Assembly: GCF_028554725.1 (NCBI RefSeq)
Contig: NC_071670.1
Coordinates: 68,547,001 to 68,611,000 of the forward strand
Source: Zeugodacus cucurbitae
Taxonomy: Eukaryota > Arthropoda > Insecta > Diptera > Tephritidae
DNA length: 64,000 nucleotides
Direction: 5' to 3'
The position numbers and the translations under genes are program-made. Shown piece by piece: positions 10,121-20,960 of the stretch (within the stretch, counting starts at the first letter, position 1; each line of letters starts with the position of its first letter). The notes below the pieces were generated by a model that did not search any database, was not told the origin of the DNA, and saw only the letters and a program-made list of their open reading frames with translations.

Positions 10121-10160
10121 CTATAAATTTAGAGGCGTCGCTCGCCTGTGCTTCTACCGT
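10121..10160 (+). promoter_or_regulatory. candidate TATA core promoter
   Basis: TATAAA at 10122-10127 is preceded directly by GAGCGCC, six of seven positions of the upstream TFIIB recognition element (SSRCGCC). A start would fall near 10152-10155. The sequence there (TTCTACC) is only a partial initiator. A palindromic GCGCATGCGC lies just upstream. The first downstream frames are a 66-aa ORF at 10210 and a 113-aa ORF at 10456. This is the best TATA box of the window, but no transcript evidence exists here. Confidence 0.35.
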
Positions 10161-10209
10161 TTCGATACGCTGATTGCGCAACAATAATTACTATGTGCGT
10201 ACTTATACT

Positions 10210-10410
10210 ATGATGCCAACAACAATAACAATGCGCTTATTGTGGTTCTTTAACCCAGTGACTCCCGCTGTCGTTGATCGCTGCGTTTTTATCTCGTTGT
10301 TCCTAACTGTTTTTGTGTTTTGTTCGCCTGTCAGTTCGATGGTTAGCAGCGTCATTACAGCGCCGATTTCGCAGATCTGGGGCAAAAGAATAAAAGGCGT
10401 TAGGCAATAA
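10210..10410 (+). CDS. candidate 66-aa small membrane ORF
   Basis: It starts at a double ATG about 55 bases after the predicted start of the TATA promoter at 10122 and ends at TAA (10408-10410). After MMPTTITMRLLWFFNPVTP comes a hydrophobic stretch (CVFISLFLTVFVFCSPV) and a short basic tail (GKRIKGVRQ), as in a one-helix membrane peptide. An ATG at 10192 in another frame precedes it and stops after a few codons. ATTAAA lies 40 bases after the stop. I recognise no family. Confidence 0.2.
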   Translation: MMPTTITMRLLWFFNPVTPAVVDRCVFISLFLTVFVFCSPVSSMVSSVITAPISQIWGKRIKGVRQ

Positions 10411-10455
10411 CCAAAAGATGAACAAAGATCGTTAACAAAACTGTGGAATCATTAA

Positions 10456-10797
10456 ATGCTGCTACTTCTTCGATTACGTTTCGTAACAGCGTTCGTAACA
10501 AAAACATTACAATTTCAAGCCCATTTATTTGTTTATAATTTCCATTTTGATAGAGAAAAGCTCAAATCATTCCATGCAGTACACAGCCCCTCAACCAAAA
10601 ACAATGTGCAGTGTGAAAAACCAATATTTTACTTTTATTATTTAGCCCACGCGACCAACGATCGCCATCATCATTCACTCTATGATCTTCACTTTTCAAA
10701 ATTTAAAGCGCTTTTAACACTTCTGTGCCACATCCCAGCTGAACCTCGCGCTTATTCGGCTGACCTAGGCGTGATGTGGTATAATAGCGCCAATTGA
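10456..10797 (+). CDS. candidate 113-aa ORF, unknown
   Basis: This ATG-started frame has a leucine-rich, signal-like start (MLLLLRLRFVTAFV). It continues with mixed sequence that includes a histidine patch (NDRHHHSLYDLHF) and ends at TGA. The start context is weak (T at -3). It sits 45 bases after the 66-aa ORF at 10210 and downstream of the same TATA element. Several frames of this length are expected by chance in a window this size, so support is thin. Confidence 0.15.
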   Translation: MLLLLRLRFVTAFVTKTLQFQAHLFVYNFHFDREKLKSFHAVHSPSTKNNVQCEKPIFYFYYLAHATNDRHHHSLYDLHFSKFKALLTLLCHIPAEPRAYSADLGVMWYNSAN

Positions 10798-12479
10798 CCT
10801 CTGCACTCGCTCGCTCGCTTGGTGCTGCATGCCTTCTCGCCACACTAAGCTGTTTATTATACGAGTACATATAGACACAGACATTTGGATTATTCAGGAG
10901 ATTAAGTATGCTTTGGGCGCTTTTGTCTTAGCTTTCACTGCTTACTTTCGTGCTCATCCAACTGACCCAGTGACTGTCGATTTTTTTTGGCTTCATATCG
11001 AAGTTGATCTGAATTAATGGTATTGTTAAAGAACAAAGGGATACTGATAAGACGATAAGGCAGTAGCCCAGTAGGTTGAAGTTTGTGTATGAAATCTAAA
11101 TTGTATATTGCTAAGGTGATTGGTTTATATTGAACATTAGCTAAAATCGATTCCATTTCATTTCATATCAGTGTTTTAAGAGTAGATCTAATATCTCATT
11201 AGTACTTGAAAACATTCTTCTTTAAAGTTGGGGAACAAGGATAAGCATACAACCTCGCTGAGCGATGATTCTTATTTGAATGTCGTTTGGAAGCATCTAT
11301 GTTGTTATCCACCGATTTCACAGAACAACTGTTTTCACTTTTTTTTAGTTATCGCCATGAATATCGATATGGGTTTCTATCATATCTCTACACAACTTTA
11401 TAACTTTTGACGACAGATGAATACTCCCGATACAGTATACCTACGGCAGTAACAGGTTAGGTTAAAGATGTGATCGAAGGAACCCCACTTGGACAACCAA
11501 AACCGCCAGTCCTTTGAGTCTTGCGATTATTTCACTGAACATGTTTCCATAATAAAAGTCACTCACTCGGCTTTTTGCATCGTAAGCTTCATATGAATAT
11601 CGAAGAATATTTTTTAAAACATACCTTACAAATAAATTTGACTAAAGTCCTCCAAATAAATTAGGCAGTTAAATTGACGCTGTCGAAAATTAAATTCTAA
11701 GCGATGAGCATGCACCAGCTTGACTCTTACTGACCTTTGCAGCTTAAACTGTTCAGTTCACCGCCCAAACTTCATTTTATATTTGACGTGTGTTTCGCAT
11801 TTTCAGTCATCAGCAGCGTGAACTTTGAATGCGATTCCGTACAGTGTGTGCTGCCGCATTCCTTTTTTGTTGGTTTTCATTGTTTGCTGTGACTGCACGA
11901 CTGTTCAATCGGCGAATCGAATAACAATGCGGCGCAATGACTGACTGAATGCCAACACAAAGAGCGCGTTCCATTGCAAAGAGCAACCGTTTAACCGCGT
12001 ATGATCTTCCCAGCTGGTTGATGAAGTAGAGCAGAGGTCAAGGGGGGTTGTTGCATGGATCGATTGTCTATTCCCCAAAATGCTTCAGATTAACTTAGCG
12101 TTAAAGCAAAACCACAAATTCATCATTTAGGCAATAAATGAAAGATGAAAGAGGTGGTGGCGGCAGTGAGCGCGTGGCTACTAAAGTGGTCGGTGGTGCT
12201 TTGTGAGTCTCATAAGCAGTTGACCGGTGGCAGTTTATCCTTTGCCATGCGTTATTTTATGTGTTCTACACTTCTCTGATATTTTTATTGATTTTCTCCA
12301 AGTAGATTTCTTAAATGTTTAGTCTCTTTATTTTTCATACAATTTTTAACAAAAATTAAAAATTCCCTTGTAACTCCAAATAATTACGAATTCGATTTCG
12401 AAATCTACATGTATTACATCATATCCGAACAGCAACAATTAACTCCCGTTCAAATGAGTCCTTAACACACAAGCAATGA
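10798..12479. other. mostly AT-rich, no supported gene
   Basis: GGTTAGGTTAAAG near 11455-11467, followed by GAACCCCACTTGGACAACC, resembles GGTTAGGTT-type dispersed repeat remnants often seen in fly genomes. This is a weak resemblance. The stretch 11700-12240 is GC-richer. No coding frame is supported. Confidence 0.45.
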
Positions 12480-12709
12480 CATGGAATTAATGAAGCCAAT
12501 ACTCGAAAGTGATTTTGACTGTGCCACAACAACAGCAACAAGCATTTACGATAACCAATGGCAAATGGCAAACAAAATTGTTGACACAGCAACGGCAAGA
12601 CACCGGGTGATGGTGGTGGAAGCTTTTATGACTGTGGCTGTGGCGCGTTGCAAATAAACCTGCAACATAACTCACCCGGCCAAACGGTGCCAAGTCGACA
12701 GACATTAGC
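12480..12709. other. start of a GC-rich island
   Basis: CAACAACAGCAACAAG and a purine-rich patch with GGTGATGGTGGTGG precede the long frame at 12710. I see no promoter element that clearly belongs to it. Confidence 0.4.
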
Positions 12710-13393
12710 ATGACGGCTCACACGGCGCACATGGTCCAGAGCGCCCGAGACACCCACACAGCGCCCACCGAACACACAAACACATTCGCCCATATGCGCC
12801 TGCCAAGCTTTGCGTCGCAGCGTTGCGCAGTGAGCAGTGACAGCGAAAACGTGAATTATGAACCACCAGCAGCCGCGGCACCAGCGTCCACCGAACCGCC
12901 TGTCATGTGCTTGCGCGCATTTGTAGGTGTTTGCGATCGTGCCACATGGCGCACAGAAACAATGCGAACGGCAATAAAACTTATCAGCAGCAACAACAAC
13001 AATACGCATATGCATACGTGCAACATTCAACAAACGCGCTGTGGCATACTGCCTTTAGGTGGAAGTGAGCGAAAAAATCGAAATATTTTTGTATTTTTCG
13101 GTTCGTTTGGTTGGCGCTACAGCGCTCAAAGAATGACATTTCGACTGCTCGTACAGGTATTTATTGCAAAAACAGCAGCAACAACAAAGCAAATAGCATA
13201 TACGCGGTGTATGTCCCACTGCGCGCTATGCGCTGGCATGCATTCCGACACAGGCATTCATACAGCATTCGCGCTGTCAGCTCGCATTCGGTCAGCGAGG
13301 CAGCCGGTCAGCCCGTGCGGCATTGTTGCAGTCAGGTATTCATATTCAATATTTGCGGTTGCGTTGCGGTTGCTCCTCTTCTGCAATGCTTAA
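12710..13393 (+). CDS. longest non-repeat frame, 227 aa, unrecognised
   Basis: This is an ATG-started frame of 227 codons with a purine at -3 and a TAA stop. Its content is low in complexity at first (threonine/histidine-rich THTAPTEHTNTFAH, then EPPAAAAPASTEPP, later SSNNNNTHMH). It then becomes arginine/cysteine-mixed with no visible domain. The region is GC-rich, which lowers stop frequency, and the - strand also has a 135-codon open frame (12626-13033). CAG|GTATTTAT near 13154 could be a donor. It may be an orphan gene, an exon or a by-product of composition. I would not assign a function. Confidence 0.2.
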   Translation: MTAHTAHMVQSARDTHTAPTEHTNTFAHMRLPSFASQRCAVSSDSENVNYEPPAAAAPASTEPPVMCLRAFVGVCDRATWRTETMRTAIKLISSNNNNTHMHTCNIQQTRCGILPLGGSERKNRNIFVFFGSFGWRYSAQRMTFRLLVQVFIAKTAATTKQIAYTRCMSHCALCAGMHSDTGIHTAFALSARIRSARQPVSPCGIVAVRYSYSIFAVALRLLLFCNA

Positions 13394-13663
13394 ATTGCGC
13401 CGTTAAATATGTTTGTACATTCCGTTATGACACTCTCAAGTTGTTGCTGGTGTATTTTTATTAATGGTTTCAATGCATAAATATAACACTCTCCGGTGCA
13501 GGGGTTCCAAAATGAGTGTTGTTTTTAAGGGTAATTAATGAAAATGTTGCAAAGTAAAATTGCCCGAGAATCTATATCAATAGCTGGCACTACTGGCTTA
13601 ATGAAAAATTCCATCTGACAGGGAAAAATATCACGTATACCGAAATGTTCAAGCTACTTTAGT

Positions 13664-14285
13664 ATCAGACCCGTTTGGGTTTGAGGCCAGAGCGGAATCG
13701 CTGGGAACTGCAGAGCCGATGAGCTTGCGAATATGGGTTTAGCTTTAATCTTATCAGGTTGAAAACAAGCTGGCGCCCCATTATCCTCCTTCAATTTGGC
13801 GCTGTATCAGTGGTCTGAACTGATGAATGACTGCGAAATCATTCTGGCCTAGGGTGCATCGCAGGAGGTCTACTGACTTATTTGTTCTTAGCAAGGTTCA
13901 GCTCTTCGCAATATTTGGACACTACCCGATGGGCTTACAAGCCATGAGGCTAAACAACTTTTCGGATGCAAATTGCCAAAGTTTTTTGGAATAAGGAGAG
14001 ATTGGGGAATCTAAAAACTTTCACTGTCCACCTATTGCTGGACTGTGCCTAATACATTTCGGCATGACAAACTTTAGTGAACCAGATGAACGGTTCTTGA
14101 TACATATTAGTTGTCTCAAAAAATTTGTGAAAGGTTCAAAGCACTTTGTCGGCTCTAGACGGTCTTTACCATCCATTTAGAGGAGTTTCCGGCACCAGAA
14201 AGGACTGGCGACTTAAGCTGTTCAAGTGGGATCTCTTGCCTTATCACAGGGATCTGTCCTATAACCATATCCAACCTAACTGATA
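13664..14285 (+). mobile_element. decayed LINE (RNase H-bearing) 3' end
   Basis: Two frames show the C-terminal part of a non-LTR retrotransposon ORF2. At 13664-13738 the RNase H signature survives (VWV-stop-GQSGIAGN, then ADELA). At 13827-14180 another frame runs 117 codons with a single stop (TAA 13992-13994). It holds the usual following segments: SFWPRVHRRRS, FGHYPMG, a decayed Cys-His cluster around NFHCPP, SEPDE and the closing LKKFVKGSKHF. A 3' tail ending near CCAACCTAACTG follows. RNase H domains of this kind mark the I/R1/LOA-like LINE groups. Frameshifts and stops show it is dead. The 5' part is missing. Confidence 0.85.
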
Positions 14286-16667
14286 CTGAGAAAATCTGTG
14301 AGTAAAATCTTATTATTTGAAGGTGTTTCATCTGACTTAGCTGATACATGACAGTTTTCTTAAAAAGTTCAAAGTTTTGACTATAGTTGTTGAAATTCTG
14401 GATTGCTCTTAAGTTCATCATTGGTGAGTATTCTTGGAATAGCCTGAAATCCTAGAGGTAGAAGCAGGATATGATTTACAGCAACTTCTTTGGACTTAAT
14501 TTCCACTTCAAGGTACCTCATGATCTCATTATGTAAAAAAACATAAACATAGGATAAATGAATTCAAGGGATCAATAAATGCTTGACAGCTGTGAACAAA
14601 AGTATTTTATTTTTTAATCTTTCCAAAAGATATCTCCGAAATTGATACGAAAGAATATATTTATGGGTTCCGCCATTATAACAACATTTAAATGCCGTTC
14701 CTATAAATTTCTTTGTTGATATCAAAAAAAATTTTACATTAAATAACTAATAAATTATATAAACACAATGCTTAACGCGAAAATACACGCTATAAGTAAA
14801 ATTATAATGCCTTTAATTGCACCGAATTTTTTGGTATATTTTTTCAGTTACCCCACCAACCCTTCTACTAATAGACTAGCTGTTTACCACAATTCTGACG
14901 AATGTGTGAAAATTGTAATGAACGATATAACACCTACAGCTAAAAACACACTTAAGATAAAACACTGGAACAGTTTTCTTAATAACTTCATTAAGAGAAC
15001 CGCGACCGTTTATTAGAACTCCGAAAATTCGAGAACTTACTCAGCATCCACTATTTACACATACGGCGCTCTTTGAAGTGCGCGCTGACGATGTGCTGTC
15101 GTCGCTTTTGATGTACATGTGAGCACATGAGTTGATTAACACGGTGTGCCGGCGCAGACACGCCGGTGCCCAAATTGAGATGCTAACTCCGAAATCGTCT
15201 ATTTGCGCTTCACACCTCGGTTTTATTGTTTTAACAAATAGATTTTGATTTTGGTCGTCACTCTTTGCTGCTTATTTGCTTAGTTTTTCTTTTAAATTAA
15301 CTTAAAGTAAATAGGAAAGGTGTGAAAGCATATTTTCTTAGGATAAGGGAAGGCTGTCGAGCGGCAAGCGTAGAGTGAGAGTGGATTAGAAGTGAAAGAA
15401 TGCACACATACCCACCCACACCAACGCACAGGTGTCTGCTGACGTGGTAATGTTATCATCACATGTGCGTATTTGCTTTGGTGATAAATCCAGCGCTGCG
15501 GCAAATAATCACGTACCACGCGCACGCACGCAGAGTTGAATATGAAACGTCAGCAGCAGTGACACCGACAGCGACAGCTACTAAGTGAGTAGGAGAGTGA
15601 GTGAGTGTTTGCGTACGTGCAATGATCACCGAAGGATGCTGCTTGAATGAAATAAATGGCCGTGTGTGTATGTGTGCTGCTTACAGGTAATAATGAGAAA
15701 AAATAAATAAAATTACTATCTGCGGCAGAGAGACACAAACAAAAACATAAAAAATAAATTATGAAGCATATTATATCTGTGTTTGTGTTATATTTGCATT
15801 GTTTCAAGCATTAGAAGGAGGGGGTGTGGAGGCGCAGTAAGAAGCTTGAGCTGCTTGCTTGGTAAGGACAGCTGAAAGGACAATTGCCACATAAATAACA
15901 GTTTACGTTTAAGGGCAACAAAGTGAGCGTGTGGAGAGCATAAACAATTTTAACACACGCAAGTGCAATAATCATAAAAATTCACCATGGTTTATTGTCA
16001 CATCTGCATACATATTTAAGTGAACTCGCATTTGGAATGCTCTGTCGATTTAATTTAAAGAGAGCGTCGCAACTTTGTTAAACACAGAGAGCAACAACAA
16101 TATTTAATATGGTCAATATTAGAAACATTGAGCTCTTAACAATGTTTAAAGAAATCGTGAAGTATTTATTATTTTAAAGAGCTATATTTATTTGCTTTGG
16201 TTTTGATATTTGCCGAACCTTAAGGCTTTACTTTAATATATGAAATTAAGTTCATTAAGTAATTAACACTCAAAAGGGATTATGAACTGAGTGATAAAGA
16301 AGCAATATGTCCACAAAAAGTTATTGAGAAATTCTAAGTAATTTTATACGAAAACGATGTTGGGTAAGTTTTTTTGTTCCAAAGTGAAGACTGAGCGAAG
16401 ATGTACACCACAAAGCGACTGAAAGTAGAAGGTAAGATTAGATTTGGTATACCCTTTCTTCCAAATTCGAAAGCTTCATTATTGCTCTGAAACTGTTCAG
16501 ATTTAGTTCGAAACCAGATATTTTTCATTTTGCTTCTCATTGTAGGCGTCTAAGGAACTTAGATCAAAACGCTAGGTGAAGTGAATTTCTCATTGTAGAG
16601 CCTCTCTCTTCCTTTAATGACACCGGTTGGTACCTCTTTTGTTATGTTGAGAGTTGAAGACCCTGGA
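14286..16667. other. no supported gene
   Basis: The stretch 14286-15020 is AT-rich. An 82-codon ATG frame at 14768-15016 has a good start context (ACACAATG) but no recognisable content. The stretch 15050-15620 is a GC-richer island with CACACC and GCGC words. AT-rich sequence follows to 16667. No RNA gene is seen. Confidence 0.45.
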
Positions 16668-16689
16668 AATGACCCTTGTAGAGGTCATT
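16668..16689. promoter_or_regulatory. everted AGGTCA-type repeat, candidate
   Basis: AATGACC (16668-16674) and GGTCATT (16683-16689) are exact reverse complements with 8 bases between them. Read as TGACCC and AGGTCA half-sites they form an everted repeat with 6-base spacing, a layout some nuclear receptors bind. A CRE-like TGACGTCA follows at about 16714. Short inverted repeats arise easily by chance. Confidence 0.3.
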
Positions 16690-17995
16690 TCTCAATAACT
16701 ACCCAACCAAATATGACGTCATCATATAAAGGCACGGGTATACCGCCTTTTTTATTGACAAGCGAGGGTTTTACTTTTAATCATCTACTTTGCGTTCGAT
16801 CTCCTTTTTTCGGTAATTTCCAAGATTATAGACACATTTTAGATTTTTAGTCCGAAAGCAAAAGAGATAAGACTAAATCAGCGGACCTAACTACATGCTT
16901 TATTAGATTAAATCCATTGTTAATTGTTGCCTTGCTGTTCGTTATCCGAGCTGCTCATCCACGAGCTACCTATTCTAAGAGCGGATCATTAAGTCCATCG
17001 TCTCAATTAGGGAACTCAGCTCTACACAAAAAATCATTTTGGACTCTCTTTTCAGTGCCCGAAAAAAATATATCTCTAACTGTCAATTTAGGAGTGTAGC
17101 TTCCAATTACAATATTTTTGGATACTAGAATGCAAGGATTATTCGAATATAGCCTTATATAAAAAAAATATATATTTTATTCAAACCTTGTCTTTCTATG
17201 CTTAGCTGTATATTATTTCGAATTTAAATAAAGAAAATGACAACTATAAATCTGACATCTCTAAGTTCAGTTTTTAATAGTACATAGTACTCAGTTCCCT
17301 GTCTTTATATCTCCGCAATGGCTGCCTGCTATTTATAAATATAAATTTATTATGACTTTATCCACTTCTATGCATTTGAATTTTTATGAAATGTCTAACT
17401 GCAATTTATAAATAAATATTATTGAATTGTTTAATTCAACTTAAATCGCAAATCTCATAAATCGCTTGGGAACAGCCATTTGTCTCGCATGAAATACCAG
17501 TTATAACTCACATATAACATTTGAATAGTTGAATTGCAAATATGCAGGTACGACTGTAGATACACTCACAGCATTTTATACATAAAAAGCATAGATAACT
17601 CACTTGCCGTTAGAATAAATGCTGCTTGCGAATTACAAAACTATAAAAGCTATATAAATCGTGATTTGTTCGTGCATGGCACATTTTATGACAATAAATA
17701 TGAGTGCGATTATCTGCTTAAGCCGTTTCATGTACATATGTATATGTGTATTTTATGCTTGTGTGGCAAATAGAATTAAAAAGCTGTCTTAATTTTTATT
17801 TTATCTAATTTTCGCAGTCCAAATCTCACATGTGCTTTGTATTCCCATTTCGGTATTTCGACAATGGATTTCGGATATTTTCAGTTGCTCTGCGTCTGCC
17901 TGCCATTGTGCTTGTAAAGATCGCTAATTTGTGTTGTTTTCTGTCGCAAATGGGCACAAGCTTGTGTGTCACAAATCTAATATTTTAATCTCACC
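16690..17995. other. AT-rich, no supported gene
   Basis: No coding, repeat or transposon signal is supported. TGACGTCATCAT near 16714-16725 is a CRE-like word. Frames at 16617-16850 and 16917-17099 have no recognisable content. Confidence 0.5.
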
Positions 17996-18007
17996 TGCGC
18001 ATGCGCA
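17996..18007. promoter_or_regulatory. NRF-1/Ewg-type palindrome
   Basis: TGCGCATGCGCA is a perfect 12-bp palindrome and an exact match to the NRF-1 consensus YGCGCAYGCGCR. Erect wing (Ewg) is the fly NRF-1 relative. It sits in a small GC-richer patch with no clear core promoter beside it. Confidence 0.4.
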
Positions 18008-18479
18008 ACATTGCCCAATGCTAGAAGCTTAACAGTATACTAACAAACAACAGCACAAATGAGCGCAGACAAAGATCGCACAAATGTGTATGTGTGTATA
18101 GCTTTATGGTTTCTCAAAATGCTTGCGATTCAGCCAGATATAGGTGAACACATAATTCCAGCTAAGCCGCCGTGGCAATTGTCAAGTAGTTGTGGCTGCC
18201 ACAGCTGCTTAATGTACATAAAATGCTTGTGTGTTTTTTTTTTATTATTTTCGTCATGTCAATAGCGTTCGCCGCCAATTGACAGCCGCTGACAATTTTA
18301 AATTGACTATTGGTTAAATATAATTTTATGCAACGTGTTTTATTATAAAGACAGCTACATAACTTGATTACATGTGGCATATGCACATATACATATATAC
18401 GTAAGTGCGGTGCTTTTAATTTCGTGAAAACATTTTTTATACAAAAAATAACGGTGTCAATCTTATAAAATATTGATTT
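18008..18479. other. no supported gene
   Basis: Ordinary AT-rich sequence with a T-run near 18235-18246. I see nothing supported here. Confidence 0.5.
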
Positions 18480-19090
18480 AAAAAATTAGAAAGTATTCGA
18501 ACATAAATTTCGAAAACATTTAGAAATAATTTTTGAAAATACGATTCCAAACTCTAGATTTTTTTTAAATTAATACTAAAATTTCGAAAATCTTTCAAAA
18601 TAAATTTCGAAAATGTTCGCGCAATTTTTAAAATGCTAGTCATAAAAATTATAAGTTTGAAATTTGATAATTCCTTAAACTTAAATTAATGTTCGAAAAA
18701 TTGTGTATATAAGTTTTAAAAATTCGGATTTTTTTTAATCTAATACTAAAAATCGAAAATATTTTGAACTATTTTTGCAAAATGTGACCCCTGAAAATGT
18801 CGATTTAGATTCGAGAATTAAAAAAGAAAAATAATATTAAAATTTTAAAATACTGGAAAATAAATTTCAAAAATATTCGAAAATATTTCGAAATAATTCG
18901 AGAATTCAAAAAAAAAAATTAATATTAAAATTTAAAAATATTGGAAAATAAATTTCAAAAATATTCGAAAATATTTCGAAATAATTTTAATAATTTTTTT
19001 TAAGAATAATAAAAAAAATTACGAATTTTTAAATTTGACAATTTTAAACCTAATATTAAAGTTCGAAAATATTTCGAAGGCATATTAAAA
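18480..19090. repeat. degenerate AT-rich repeat field (TTCGAAAAT words)
   Basis: The words TTCGAAAAT/ATTTCGAAA and TAATATTAAAA recur many times (for example near 18500, 18580, 18610, 18745, 18880, 18970 and 19060). Longer lines are shared between them, which points to a decayed tandem array. The clearest part is an 87-bp duplication listed separately. Composition is extreme in A and T. Confidence 0.75.
18809..18984. repeat. 87-bp tandem duplication
   Basis: Copy one starts ATTCGAGAATT at 18809 and copy two starts ATTCGAGAATTC at 18896. Both contain GGAAAATAAATTTCAAAAAT and ATTCGAAAATATTTCGAAAT at the same offset. A few substitutions and offsetting small indels separate them, so the duplication is fairly young relative to the surrounding field. 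Confidence 0.85.
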
Positions 19091-20466
19091 TATTTGTTTT
19101 TTTTTTTATTTTTGAATTCTTAAATTTATTTGATTAATTCTTTAATTAGCCCGACTGTGCGGCACCATTCATTTAGCGATACATATTTATTTCTGTTATT
19201 TATGCAACAAATTTTGCTTTAACTCACATTTGAGACCTTAATATACATAGGTCAAAACTAATCGGCTAACATACATACATACATACAATGCACATATTAA
19301 GCAGGTCCATAGGGGTTTGCATAGAAGAAGTAAATATTAATCACAGACACTACATAACTGTACACATGCAAGCAGTTGCTTAGTTTTGACAGTTGCACTG
19401 ACATTTCACAAAACTTCGACATTGCCGACGGCAGTTCCATTAAACATTGTACATGGAATGGTTTATATTTATATATTTGTGTGTGCGTGTTGGTTGCTGG
19501 TGGCCTGCATGTCTCATACAAGTCTTTTCAACTTTTTCGTGTTGCGTCTTTACCTTTTCTGGTGCACAGCGCAGCCAAAACACTGATAAGATCAGACAAG
19601 CAAATTGACATCATTTTGGCAGAGATAATGTGGCAAATGCTGGTCGTTAGGTCGCAGCAACAACCAAAACAAAAATTAATTTTTTCGCATAAGCAATTTT
19701 ATTGATTTGCGAAAACTGTGACAGACAACATGCGGCGCAGCCAATAAATACAAGGAACATAGGTGAGCACATACGTATGCACACACACACGCTCACATTT
19801 ATAATTGCATACGTGCCGCTACTGCTGCGTGTGTGTTAAGCGCCAGCCGCCGCAGTCTCCGAGCGAAAGGCTCCAGCGTCCTGCTGTGCGTCGGCGAGAC
19901 AGCCTCGAAGCAGCGTTGTGTTTGCTCGGTCGGTCGGTCAGTAGGCCGCCTCGGCGTTGTGGGTGCTGTGTTGCACCTGCAACTAATCTGCAAATTTGCT
20001 ACATGCCACACAACAGCAGACTGCCACATACCATTACATGAACGTACCTTCGCATATGTGTTTAGCAGCGAATGAAATTCGCAACACGTGCAAAGACAAT
20101 GCCATCGCAGTTAGGCGCCTACCTGCTGTGCCAAAGATTGTCTCGCGTTGCCTGTAACTCATTTATCACTGGTGTAGGCGAAGCATTACAGAGTCTGTGC
20201 GTTCGGTAATTGCTTGAAAAGGTAAATTTCGGAAAAAATCCAGTTAAAATACCCATAAATTGTATAAAACGCATGTCTAATTACTCACACCGTAAAATAG
20301 GATAATTTGTAGAACAATAAATCAAATTCCCTCAAATATGTTGCGCCGATTTGGGCACTAAACTTTTTCTCTTTGGTTACGCAATAAACAAGTTGAAATA
20401 TTTTAAATTTGGATATTTTAATATTTCTGCGTATCAACACAGTTACGTTACTGAATCGGTATCTTC
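19091..20466. other. AT-rich then GC-rich island; no supported gene
   Basis: (ACAT)n lies at 19269-19287. A GC-rich island runs from 19780 to 20200, with CACACACACAC (19781-19791) and CGGTCGGTCGGTC (19929-19941). Overlapping frames of 66-80 codons on both strands of the island are as expected from composition. An acceptable donor (ATAG|GTGAGCAC) occurs near 19760. No gene is supported. Confidence 0.45.
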
Positions 20467-20960
20467 CATAAACTCGAGTTTAGTATTGAAAAACTAGGTG
20501 TTTACCAAACTGGCATTTACTCTACTTTATGAGCCAGTAGGTTTCTTACATAAACTCGAGTTTATGAATTACTATTGATACACTTCAAGCATAGAAAACA
20601 AGAGCTATTCGTTAGGCTATGTTATGGTTTCCTTACATAAACTCAAGTTTATGATTTATTGATAAATTTAGAGTTTACTAAATTATATTTTTATAAACAA
20701 GACGACTCATACTATAGTTATAAAAAATTCTCCAACTAGATGTCGAGTTCAGTGTTGTTCACAATTCACAATTCAATTTTATTTTACCGATAAACTGGGG
20801 CTAATATTTATCTCATATAAACTCAAGTTAATGGAAAAATAGCCGTCGAGCTTTGCAAGAAAGTGTCTTTCATTACGTTAGCTTATAGATATATTTCATG
20901 AACAGGAGTTTATTAAGTATTTCTGACAAACTTAGAGTTTACCAAACTAGAACTTTTCAT
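20467..20960. repeat. cluster of CATAAACTCGAGTTTATG palindromic repeats
   Basis: Three well-kept copies lie at 20467-20482 (CATAAACTCGAGTTTA), 20549-20566 (perfect 18-bp palindrome CATAAACTCGAGTTTATG) and 20636-20653 (one change, CTCAAG). They are spaced 82 and 87 bases apart. A weaker copy is at about 20815-20832. A second shared word, GTTTACCAAACT, occurs near 20500 and 20938, and GAGTTTACTAAA near 20671. The layout suggests a decayed array with a unit of about 85 bases. A second cluster lies at 41898-42180. Confidence 0.8.

Noticed and set aside
20467..20960. CRISPR-like spaced repeats
   Set aside because: Repeat copies are degenerate, spacers share words with each other, and the DNA is eukaryotic; it is a decayed repeat family.
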